This document shows, one piece after another, positions 41,601 through 49,221 of a stretch of 64,000 bases of DNA. Under the pieces are notes generated by a model. That model had not been told where the DNA came from and did not search any database. It was given only the letters and a program-made list of their open reading frames with translations. The stretch covers positions 16,876-80,875 of the forward strand of contig DASYPP010000062.1 in NCBI GenBank assembly GCA_036006525.1. Direction: 5' to 3'. The stretch's first letter is position 1. Each line of letters opens with the position of its first letter. Source of the stretch: DASYPP01 sp036006525. Lineage in GTDB: Bacteria; Gemmatimonadota; Gemmatimonadetes; Gemmatimonadales; GWC2-71-9. A program made the position numbers and the translations under genes.

Positions 41601-44322
41601 GTGGATCACGGTGGAGCGGGAGGGACTGATCCAGCAGCGCCGGATGCGGCTTACCTCCGGCTCGACCATGCTGAAGCTCCCGATCACCGAAGCCTTTGCG
41701 CCCAATGCCTACGTGGGGATCGTGGTGGCGCGGGGCCGGAGCGCGGCGCCGGGCCCGCTGGACGATCCGGGCCGCCCGACCATGCGGGTGGGATATGCCC
41801 AGCTCCGGGTAACGCCGGAGATCAAGCGGCTGGCGCTGGAAGTCGAGCCGCTCAAGGTAGAGTACCGCCCGGGGGACACCGCGCGGGTGCGAATCCGGAT
41901 GCGAGACGGCCGGGGGACCGGGCAGCAGGGCGAGGTCACCCTGTGGGCGGTGGACGAAGGAGTGCTGGCGCTCACCGGATACCAGACGCCGGATCCGCTC
42001 GACCTGATCTACCGCGAACGCGGACTCGGCGTCCGCCTGGCCAGCAACGTCGTGACGGTTGCCCCCCAGGTGCCGGAGGGCGAGAAGGGGCAGCGTCACC
42101 CGGGCGGTGGGGGCGGCGGGGAGAACGCCGACATCCTGCGCTCGAGGTTCCAGACCACCGCGTTCTTCCTGGGTTCGGTGGTGACCGATTCCCTCGGTGT
42201 GGCTATTGCCCGGGCCAGGCTGCCGGACAATCTCACCACATTCCGGATCATGGCGGTCGCCGTGACCTCGGGAGACCGCTACGGCAAGGGGCAGTCGAGC
42301 GTGCTGGTGACCCGGCCGCTCATTGCCCGGCCGGCGTTGCCGAGGTTCGTGAGAGCCGGGGATGATTTCACGGCGGGCGTCGTGGTAAACCAGCGGGCCG
42401 GCGGCACGCCCATGGCCACGGTCACGTCGCGCGCCCGCGGCGTGGAGCAGATCGGTGACTCCACTCAGCAGGCGACCCTGGAAGCCGGCCGGGGCCGCGA
42501 GGTCCGGTTCCATTTCCGCGGACTTGCCGGCGATACGGCGACTTTCCGGTTCCGTGTCAGCGGGGCGGGGGATTCCGACGCGGTGCAAACCAAGCTGCCG
42601 ATACGCGAGGCGTTCCGGCCCCGCTTCCACACGGTCGCGGGCGTGCTCTACGATACGACGACCGCCGAATTCCAACTCCCCTCCGACATCGATCCGGACC
42701 GGTCCGAACTGCTGCTCAGTCTCGGCGCATCGCCGCTCAGCGTCATCAAGGGCGCGTTCCAATCGCTCCGAGTCTATCCCTACTACTGCACCGAACAGAT
42801 CTCCAGTTCCGCCCTCCCCCTGATCGCGCTGTACCAGGCCCAGCGGCGGACCGGGGCGGCCGACCTGGCGCCGAAGAACGCCAGGGCCGACATCGAGCTG
42901 GCGGTGGCCACCATCATCCGGCGGCAGCGGGAGGATGGCGGGATCGGTTACTGGAGCTCGTCGGACTGGACCACGCCCTGGCTCAGCGCCTACGCCGGCA
43001 TCGTGCTGCTGGAGGCGCGGAGCGCCGGGATCGCCGTAAGCGATACCGCACTCCACAAGCTGGCGGACTACCTGAGCGATGCGATCGACAACGAGGAGCC
43101 GGTGTTCTCGCTGATTTCCTCCTGGTACGACAAGCGCACTCTTACCCTGGCCGAGCGCGTGGCGGCGGCTGACCTGTTGAGCCGCCTGGGCCGGCCCGAT
43201 GTCGCCCAGGAGAACGAGCTGTTTCGCCTGGCGGCCCAGATGGACTGGGAAGACAGAACGCGGCTGGTGGAAGTGCTCTCCCGCCGCCGTGACAAGGCGC
43301 CGGCCCGGGTGCTGCTCAACGCGGTCATCGCACCGGTAAAAGTCGAAGGCCGGGTCGCGGTGGTCCCCGACTCGTTGGCCCGGGGCTTCTACTTCTACTC
43401 CCAGGTCCGGCCGACAGCGCAGCTGCTCCGGTCGGTGCTGGCCGTGGATTCGATCCATCCGCTGATCGGGCCACTGGTCGAGGCGCTGGTTGAGCAGGGC
43501 AGGAACGCGCGGCCCTGGGAATGGAACACCCAGGACTACGGGTCGGTGGTCTATGCGCTGGCCGCCTTTGAGCAGCGGCAGCGAGCCGCATCGGCCGGCG
43601 GGATCCTAGTCCGGTCGAACAACCGGGTACTGATCCGGGTGGATTCGCTGGGCGGCGTCCGGGACTCGAGCACCACGCTGCACGGTTTGCTGGGCGCCGC
43701 CAGCGGACCCCAGCGCCCGCTCCGGGTCTCATTGAGCGGCGGCCATGGCAACACCCCGGTCTACTACTACCTCACGGTCAGGGAAATTCCGCTTAACCGG
43801 CCGGTGCGACCGGACGACAACGGCATCAGCGTCGAGCGCTGGTACGAGTCGTACGCCGACGGCAAACCGATCGTCGAGGTGAACGAAGGTGACCTGGTGC
43901 GGGTGCGGCTCCGGATTACGGTGCCCAACACCCGGCACTTCGTCATCCTGGACGATGCCCTGCCGGCTGGCCTCGAGGCCATTGACCTGTCGCTCCGGAC
44001 CGCGGCGCCACCCGGCATCGGTACCACGATGCCGGAGGAGGCCCAGCCGGACGAGGGTTCCGAGCAGGGGCCCGGCTACCACTGGTACTACGGCAGCTGG
44101 GACTCGGGCTGGTGGTCACCGTTCGATCATCGCGAGCTCCGGGACGACCGGGTGCTCTACTTCGCGGCGATCCTCTGGAAAGGCAGCTACACGGCGACCT
44201 ATGTCGCCCGGGCGACCACACCAGGGGTCTTCATGCGCCCCCCGGCCCATGCCGAGGAGATGTATAACCCGGATGTGCACGGGCGGAGCGATGGAGGGAT
44301 TTTCACAGTAAACAGACGGTAG
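38605..44322 (+). CDS. bacterial alpha-2-macroglobulin family protein with intact thioester
   Basis: A 1905-residue exported protein. After a short hydrophobic N-terminus come Ig-like domains (BIG_5 type, about 25-125), macroglobulin domains including RGIYRPGEPVYTKAIIRRG (about 600-620), a complement-like segment DNLTTFRIMAVAVTSGDRYGKGQ, and the thioester motif CTEQ (Cys1395 to Gln1398) in RVYPYYCTEQISSS. The alpha/alpha toroid and a receptor-like C-terminal domain follow. The reactive thioester should trap foreign proteases attacking the periplasm. The gene is immediately followed by pbpC, the conserved pairing seen in many diderms, which couples protease defence to wall repair. Confidence 0.95.
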   Translation: MHPARLLLLLGVTAYLADPGDPLHVLRATPSGEAGPGTVITVSFDRPVAGSLDRSVDPATIFQVSPQVAGRLEWRDPITIRFTPARLLIPGTTYTVTIRPDFEAMDGSRLDQPYGFSFRVRGPEVLNSSIVSSGNSSYLKPDARFALVASAPVDPVLVSRLAYLEFEADCPVRVVRLKATGQRGVTDQDTWEFREAGGWERNRALDSLRRVVELTPVARLPRGCSGYLVVPPVLDEESDTGKPRRFALATYGDFRLKRTACSYPECPTGPIDLEFSTPVSGAEVLRRVRLQPGVAFTLSDSTEERASWTLDAELKPRTGYAIVVDPAIRDVFGQSLTGNPVGTMVTTGYAPTVDYEYGRMVVERVGFRTLAVRHINVDTLVVLIAPVPDSLEAEFLARSEWGWDDLWAKIAPGASTRRIAVKNEQDHARIYGVQLPVSNAGRPGSRTLLAVRITSPQLPPVQKGADRPMGPLALVQVTDLGVHAKIGVQEGAVWVTGLSDGMPRTGAQVTLRDLKGRLLASGATDSTGLVRLRNYQAVPNGYEEGEESGGNLEAFIAVRYGTDRSLVGINQYDPDLSPWRFDVGGAWGEERLPVAAAVFTERGIYRPGEPVYTKAIIRRGSLGSLRAPARTDSINWVFSDRENGVLFQKTVAPSRFGTSDQTLRLPADLPLGTYNVTVQYKWLNKWRDVAQTSYRVAEYRPPEFLVNISADSGTRYPGDKIRTQLEARYLFGAPMARAALTWTARLSPITGWEFQVPGSEGYYTGETGYWWDDSNQQPGVTILATGTDTLDAAGRFVLEVPITQVPKGRAARATVEAVVTDVNRQAVGAAASVIVHPAEFYIGAKPLGKDYFWVAGSSQAIAVVALTPEGRRVSNVKVRGSVIRREWHQVHRERDGMAEQIGDWVMDTVASCNVTTADSPVSCTFTPPSGGIYIVSLTAEDRKGRSVLTTFARWASGTDWVPWNDENQFKMDVIADRERYSVGDTATVLFASPFTDAEAWITVEREGLIQQRRMRLTSGSTMLKLPITEAFAPNAYVGIVVARGRSAAPGPLDDPGRPTMRVGYAQLRVTPEIKRLALEVEPLKVEYRPGDTARVRIRMRDGRGTGQQGEVTLWAVDEGVLALTGYQTPDPLDLIYRERGLGVRLASNVVTVAPQVPEGEKGQRHPGGGGGGENADILRSRFQTTAFFLGSVVTDSLGVAIARARLPDNLTTFRIMAVAVTSGDRYGKGQSSVLVTRPLIARPALPRFVRAGDDFTAGVVVNQRAGGTPMATVTSRARGVEQIGDSTQQATLEAGRGREVRFHFRGLAGDTATFRFRVSGAGDSDAVQTKLPIREAFRPRFHTVAGVLYDTTTAEFQLPSDIDPDRSELLLSLGASPLSVIKGAFQSLRVYPYYCTEQISSSALPLIALYQAQRRTGAADLAPKNARADIELAVATIIRRQREDGGIGYWSSSDWTTPWLSAYAGIVLLEARSAGIAVSDTALHKLADYLSDAIDNEEPVFSLISSWYDKRTLTLAERVAAADLLSRLGRPDVAQENELFRLAAQMDWEDRTRLVEVLSRRRDKAPARVLLNAVIAPVKVEGRVAVVPDSLARGFYFYSQVRPTAQLLRSVLAVDSIHPLIGPLVEALVEQGRNARPWEWNTQDYGSVVYALAAFEQRQRAASAGGILVRSNNRVLIRVDSLGGVRDSSTTLHGLLGAASGPQRPLRVSLSGGHGNTPVYYYLTVREIPLNRPVRPDDNGISVERWYESYADGKPIVEVNEGDLVRVRLRITVPNTRHFVILDDALPAGLEAIDLSLRTAAPPGIGTTMPEEAQPDEGSEQGPGYHWYYGSWDSGWWSPFDHRELRDDRVLYFAAILWKGSYTATYVARATTPGVFMRPPAHAEEMYNPDVHGRSDGGIFTVNRR

Positions 44323-44349
44323 GATGGTAGGACGGTAAGACGGTAGGGG
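44314..44349 (+). repeat. lone tandem array, word GACGGTAGG
   Basis: Units GACGGTAGG, ATGGTAGG, GACGGTAAG, ACGGTAGGG run across the end of the alpha-2-macroglobulin gene (covering its stop) into the short gap before pbpC. No inverted partner is adjacent; the same word in inverse orientation (TTACCGTC) is at 59993-60031. Confidence 0.75.
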
Positions 44350-44372
44350 AATAGAAACCCTTGGAGATCGCC

Positions 44373-46646
44373 GTGAAGAGAATGCTCAAACGCGTCATGT
44401 GGTGCCTGGTGGCCGGCGTGGTGCTGGCCACTGTCGGCGCGTTCACCTATGTCCTGTGGCCGTTGCCAGGCGGATTGGTGACCCGGTCGGCGGGGACCGG
44501 TGTCCGGCTGGAAGACCGGCATGGGCTGGTGCTTCGCACGACTCGGGCTGAGGACGGGAGCCTGCAGCGCTGGGTGGCCCTGGGCGACATCGATCCCGAT
44601 ATCATCGCCGCATTCCTGGCGGTGGAGGATCATCGATTCTATCGCCATTCCGGGGTCGATCTTCGCGCGATCGGGCGGGCGATCCGGGACAACCTGCGCG
44701 GTGGCCGGGGACTGTCGGGCGGATCCACGATCACCATGCAGCTGGCGCGGCTTTACTACGGAACTCCGCGGAGTGTCTCCGGAAAAGTGCGCCAGGCGCT
44801 CCAGGCGTGGCGGCTGGAATGGCACCTCGACAAGGCGACCATCCTGGAGCAGTACCTGAACCGGGTGCCGCTGGGCCAGGGAGCAGTCGGCGTACCCGCC
44901 GCGGCGGCACTCTACTTCAATCGCGGCGCCACCGACATCAGCCTGGGGCAGGCCGCGCTGCTGGCAGGGCTGGCCCGCGCACCGTCATCCAACAATCCGC
45001 TGGTCTCGCAGAGCGGGGCCGCCGGGCGGCGCCAGGTCGGGCTGATGCGATTGGCGGCGGTTGGCTATGCCGCGGCGGCGGACATCCAGCGGGCCGGCCA
45101 GGAGCCACTACTGGTCCCGGCTCGGAGCGGTTCGTTTCAGGCCCCGCACTTCACCTCGCGACTGCTCGCGCACGAGAGCACCGTGCCCCCCGACGGGGTG
45201 CTGCACACCTCGCTCGACCTGGGGCTGCAGACCGCGCTGGAAGCCGAGGTCCGGCACACGGTGGACCTGCTCAAGACATCGGGCGCGCGCCAGGCGGCGG
45301 CGGTCGTGCTGGACAACCGGACGGGTGAGATTCTCGCGTGGGTTGGGTCTCCCGATTTCTGGGCCGACACGGCCGGCCAGGTCGACATGGTGATCTCGCC
45401 CCGGCAGCCGGGCTCGGCGCTCAAGCCGTTTCTCTATGGGCTGGCCTTCGATCGAGGCTATTCGCCGGCGTCGGTGCTGCCCGACGTCGCGCACGCTTAC
45501 GCGACCTCGCTGGGTCCGTATCGTCCCCGTAACTACGACCGCCGGTTCCACGGACCGGTGCGGGCCCGGGAGGCGCTGGCCAGCTCCTACAATGTGCCGG
45601 CGGTGGAGCTGACCGACCGACTGAGTGCCGCATCGCTACTCGATGTGCTGCACCGGGCGGGCTTCGAGAGCCTGGCGCGCACCCCGGGGTACTATGGGCT
45701 GGGACTCGCGCTCGGCAATGGCGACGTCTCCCTGCTCGAACTGGCCAACGGGTATCGCGCATTGGCCAACGGCGGCGAATGGCAGCCCACTACGTGGCGG
45801 AAGGCCGGCGATCCGCGGCAGACGACGACCGGGGAACCGCGCCGGGTGATGACCCCGAGCTCGGCCGCCCTGGTGACGGACATTCTATCCGATCCGGTGG
45901 CGCGGATCCCCGGGTTCGGCCTGGAGACGCCGTTCGACTTTGCGTTTCCGGTCGCCGCCAAGACCGGCACCAGCCGGCACTTCACCGATAACTGGGCGGT
46001 GGGGACGACCCGGAACTTCACGGTGGCGGTATGGGTCGGGAACTTCAATGGCCAGCCCATGGATCGGGTGAGTGGAATTACCGGCGCCGGCCCGCTGCTG
46101 CACCGCGCCGTCCTGCTCACTGCCCAGCGGTATCCGCCCGGAGTGCTTACCCGGCCCGAGGACGCCGGGGCGGTCCCGGTGACGATTTGCGCGCTATCGG
46201 GTCTCCGGGCCGGCCCGCGGTGTCCCCACCAGGTGGAATGGTTCGCGCTGGGCACGGCGCCGGAGCGGGAATGCGACTGGCACCGGCCCGGCGGCCTGGC
46301 CCTACCGGCGGAGTACCAGGAGTGGGCGGATCAGACCCACGCGGTGCATGCGGAGTTCAGTGCCGGGCTGACGAGCGCCGGCGATTCGTCAAGCGGCGGT
46401 TTCAGGATTTCTTCTCCCCGGGATGGTGATGTGTACCAGGTCCCACCCGGCGTCGAGCCCCGCTACGCAACGCTGTCCCTGCGCGCGTCCGGCGCCGGTG
46501 CCGATGGGCGCGTCAGCTGGTCGATCAACGGTCGGCCATACCGGGAACGACGCTGGGGCCTGGAGCCGGGCCGGTACGTCTTCGTGGCCCGGACGCCGGG
46601 CGGGTCGGTGGACAGCGTACAGATCGAGGTAGCTCGAGATCGGTAG
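44373..46646 (+). CDS. pbpC: penicillin-binding protein 1C (bifunctional glycosyltransferase/transpeptidase)
   Basis: A 757-residue inner-membrane protein. One N-terminal helix precedes the GT51 glycosyltransferase domain (catalytic Glu85 in VEDHRFYRHSGVD, GGSTITMQLAR, NRVPLG). The transpeptidase domain has Ser348-x-x-Lys351 (PGSALKPFLYG), SYN and KTGTS. The C-terminal BiPBP_C domain (about 665-757) is typical of PBP1C. The GTG at 44373 is preferred: GGAG lies six bases upstream, whereas the longer frame opens with a TTG. It follows the alpha-2-macroglobulin gene as part of one unit. Confidence 0.95.
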   Translation: MKRMLKRVMWCLVAGVVLATVGAFTYVLWPLPGGLVTRSAGTGVRLEDRHGLVLRTTRAEDGSLQRWVALGDIDPDIIAAFLAVEDHRFYRHSGVDLRAIGRAIRDNLRGGRGLSGGSTITMQLARLYYGTPRSVSGKVRQALQAWRLEWHLDKATILEQYLNRVPLGQGAVGVPAAAALYFNRGATDISLGQAALLAGLARAPSSNNPLVSQSGAAGRRQVGLMRLAAVGYAAAADIQRAGQEPLLVPARSGSFQAPHFTSRLLAHESTVPPDGVLHTSLDLGLQTALEAEVRHTVDLLKTSGARQAAAVVLDNRTGEILAWVGSPDFWADTAGQVDMVISPRQPGSALKPFLYGLAFDRGYSPASVLPDVAHAYATSLGPYRPRNYDRRFHGPVRAREALASSYNVPAVELTDRLSAASLLDVLHRAGFESLARTPGYYGLGLALGNGDVSLLELANGYRALANGGEWQPTTWRKAGDPRQTTTGEPRRVMTPSSAALVTDILSDPVARIPGFGLETPFDFAFPVAAKTGTSRHFTDNWAVGTTRNFTVAVWVGNFNGQPMDRVSGITGAGPLLHRAVLLTAQRYPPGVLTRPEDAGAVPVTICALSGLRAGPRCPHQVEWFALGTAPERECDWHRPGGLALPAEYQEWADQTHAVHAEFSAGLTSAGDSSSGGFRISSPRDGDVYQVPPGVEPRYATLSLRASGAGADGRVSWSINGRPYRERRWGLEPGRYVFVARTPGGSVDSVQIEVARDR

Positions 46647-46668
46647 AATATCACCCGGGTGATATTCT
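46645..46668. promoter_or_regulatory. perfect 24-base palindrome at the pbpC stop
   Basis: AGAATATCACCC is followed directly by its exact reverse complement GGGTGATATTCT. The first two bases belong to the pbpC stop codon. A hairpin with a CCGG loop followed by ATTCAAGTTCTT could terminate pbpC transcripts; alternatively it is an operator for the downstream kinase gene, which starts 37 bases later. Confidence 0.6.
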
Positions 46669-46704
46669 ATTCAAGTTCTTGCCTTGCCCGCCGATAAACC
46701 GGGG

Positions 46705-49221
46705 ATGAATCATAAGTCGGGACGGCGCAAGGGTTGGCGAGGGGCGCTCAGTTCTATCCGGGGGAAAATCACGTTCCTCGGTACCCTGGGGTTGTTAGCG
46801 GTCCTGGCGGTATCACTGATTGAGCTGTTCACCATCCACCGTATGTTGACCCGGGTCGAGGCCGAAGACGCATCACAGCGCGTTGTCCGGGCCAGGCGCG
46901 CGCTGGAGCGGCTCAAGCAGAACAAGGCGAACATTGTTACGGAGTTCGCCATGTGGGATGAGGCCTACGATTTTGCTTCCGATCCCACGGCCCGGCGCTT
47001 CAATCATTTCCTGCGCGACAATTACACCGAGTGGCTTCCCCGCCGCTACGGCGACCGGATTATCAGGATCTGGAACCGGAAACACGAGTCACTGCTCGAC
47101 TGGGCGGATTCCAGCCTGGGTGCCAGTGCCCCGCGGATGCCAGCCGAAGACCTGATTGCCGCCACCGCGCGGCTCCGCACGTTGGGCGCCTTCGTTTCCA
47201 CCTCCCACGGCGTATTCCTGGTCGGAGCTTCGGTCATTCTGCGCGCATCGGACGATGCTGCGACCGGCGAACCCAACGGATTTGTCCTCGCCGCGCAGCC
47301 GGTGGACGCGGCGTTGACCAGAGAATTGGGCAAGGACCTCCAGGAGTCGATCCGCATCCTTCCGGCCAGCAACCGGGTGGCCGTGGACACCACGGTCAGC
47401 AGCTTCGTGGCCGGAGGTGACTCCATCAGCATTCGCTTCCCGCTGGTCGGGTTGCACGGCGACGCGGTCGGCGTCATCGAGCTCCGTGATTCGCGGCAGG
47501 AGATGCGGCACCTCTACTCCTTCGCCTACTTCATCCTCGTTGCGACCCTGCTCGGCGGCACCCTGGTCCTGGCGGTGCTGTGGCGGGCCATGAAGCGCAT
47601 GGTCATCCAGCCGGTGGGCGACTTTTCCGCCGAGTTGACGGCCATGCAGCAGGCAGGGGAGATGCGGACGCTCACCAGCGAGCACTCTGCCACCGAGTGG
47701 CAGCTGTTTGCCGGCGCGTTCAACCGGACGGTCAAGGCCCTCAAGCACTCCGAGGAGCGGTACCAGGTCCTGTTCCAGAGTGCGGTCGACGCCTACATCC
47801 TCATCGACTCGATCACCAGGATCGTTCTCGAGGCCAACCCGGCCGCCGAGAAGCTGGCGGGCTCGGCTGCGGCAGACATGGTGGGGCGCCCAATGGGCTC
47901 GTTCATCGATTTCTCGATGGCTTCCGAGCAGGCAGGGGCCTGCATCCTGCGCCGGCCTGATGGCAACACCAGCACTGTGGGGGTGGTGAGCACCGACATC
48001 CAGTTTGGCGGCATCTCCCGCACCCTGGTGTCGATCCGCGACCTGTCTCACTACGAGAAGATTCAGACCCAGCTGCGCCAGGCCCAGAAGATGGACGCGA
48101 TCGGTTCGCTGGCTGGCGGCGTGGCGCATGACTTCAACAACCTGCTGGGCGCCATTCTGGTGGCGAACTCTTCGCTTCGGGCCGACCTGGAAGACCGATC
48201 CGACGTTGCCGATTCTCTGGACACCATCGATCAGGCGACTCGGCGAGCAGCAGAGCTTACCCGGCAGCTGCTCCGGCTGGCGCGCCGGGAGCAGCCGCGC
48301 AACGTGCCTCTGGTCCTGAACGAGGTGGTCGAGCGGGTGGTCGCCCTGTGCCGGCGCACCTTCACCCCGGTAATTCGGATTGAGACCCGGCTGGATCCGG
48401 CTTTGCCCTCGTTGATTGGCGACGCCAGCCAGCTGGAGCAGGCGGTGCTCAGTCTCTGCATCAACGCGCGGGACGCCATGCCCGACGGCGGCACCCTGAC
48501 TCTGACCACCCGGGTGCGGATGGTGACCGAGGAGGAAGCCGAGCGCGACCACCACCCGGCCGGTCTGCATGTCTCGCTGGTGGTGGACGATACCGGGCCC
48601 GGGCTTACCGCCGAGGCCGAGGTGCACCTGTTCGAGCCGTTCTTCACTACCAAGGGTCGAGGCGAAGGTACCGGGCTCGGCCTGCCCACTGCGTACGGGA
48701 CGGTCCGCGCGCACGGCGGCACCATTCGCTTCACCAACCGGCCGGGCAGCGGGGTGAGTTTCGAGCTCCTGTTCCTGCCTGCCAGCGCGGTGACCCAGGC
48801 CCGCGAGGCTGACCGCCCGGCCCGGTTGGCCGGAGGGACGGAACGAATCCTGGTCATCGATGACGACGCCTCGCTTCGTTCGGCGATGACCCGCTCGCTG
48901 CAGCGGCTGGGGTATTCCGTGCAAGCCGCCACGGGCGGATGGGAGGGCGTCAAGGCAGTCGAGCAGGACCAGGCCGGGTTCGACCTCGTCCTGCTCGATA
49001 TGATCATGCCTGACTTGAGCGGGGTGGAAACCTTCAAGCGACTTCGGGAGCTCCGGCCCGACCTTCCAGTGCTGGTCTGCTCCGGCTATACGGCCGAAGC
49101 TGACCGGCAACAACTCATGAGCGCCGGCGCCGAAGCCTTTCTGCCCAAGCCGTTCGATGTTGCCGAGCTGGCCCGGGCAGTGCGAGAGGTCCTGGGTCGG
49201 GTTACCGTTTCGAGTCCATGA
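46705..49221 (+). CDS. membrane-bound hybrid histidine kinase with CHASE4 sensor: CHASE4-HAMP-PAS-HisKA-HATPase-REC
   Basis: An 838-residue kinase. A first helix (about 24-44) and a second (about 272-292) flank a periplasmic CHASE4 domain containing AMWDEAYDFASDP and NYTEWLPRRYGDRIIRIWN. A HAMP-like linker and one PAS domain follow, then the phospho-His helix GGVAHDFNNLLG (His475), the ATPase domain (SLCINARDAMPDGG, DTGPGL, GEGTGLGLPTAYG) and a receiver with Asp765 (LLDMIMPDLSG) and PKPF. The ATG at 46705 is chosen over an in-frame TTG at 46684. It likely senses an envelope signal; its 3' end overlaps the convergent metalloprotease gene by 20 bases. Confidence 0.95.
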   Translation: MNHKSGRRKGWRGALSSIRGKITFLGTLGLLAVLAVSLIELFTIHRMLTRVEAEDASQRVVRARRALERLKQNKANIVTEFAMWDEAYDFASDPTARRFNHFLRDNYTEWLPRRYGDRIIRIWNRKHESLLDWADSSLGASAPRMPAEDLIAATARLRTLGAFVSTSHGVFLVGASVILRASDDAATGEPNGFVLAAQPVDAALTRELGKDLQESIRILPASNRVAVDTTVSSFVAGGDSISIRFPLVGLHGDAVGVIELRDSRQEMRHLYSFAYFILVATLLGGTLVLAVLWRAMKRMVIQPVGDFSAELTAMQQAGEMRTLTSEHSATEWQLFAGAFNRTVKALKHSEERYQVLFQSAVDAYILIDSITRIVLEANPAAEKLAGSAAADMVGRPMGSFIDFSMASEQAGACILRRPDGNTSTVGVVSTDIQFGGISRTLVSIRDLSHYEKIQTQLRQAQKMDAIGSLAGGVAHDFNNLLGAILVANSSLRADLEDRSDVADSLDTIDQATRRAAELTRQLLRLARREQPRNVPLVLNEVVERVVALCRRTFTPVIRIETRLDPALPSLIGDASQLEQAVLSLCINARDAMPDGGTLTLTTRVRMVTEEEAERDHHPAGLHVSLVVDDTGPGLTAEAEVHLFEPFFTTKGRGEGTGLGLPTAYGTVRAHGGTIRFTNRPGSGVSFELLFLPASAVTQAREADRPARLAGGTERILVIDDDASLRSAMTRSLQRLGYSVQAATGGWEGVKAVEQDQAGFDLVLLDMIMPDLSGVETFKRLRELRPDLPVLVCSGYTAEADRQQLMSAGAEAFLPKPFDVAELARAVREVLGRVTVSSP

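Noticed and set aside
40501..43458. 985-residue open frame on the minus strand inside the alpha-2-macroglobulin gene
   Set aside because: It is antisense to a well-recognised protein, its residues are low complexity with Arg/Gly/Pro bias, and it arises from the third-position GC skew of the real gene.
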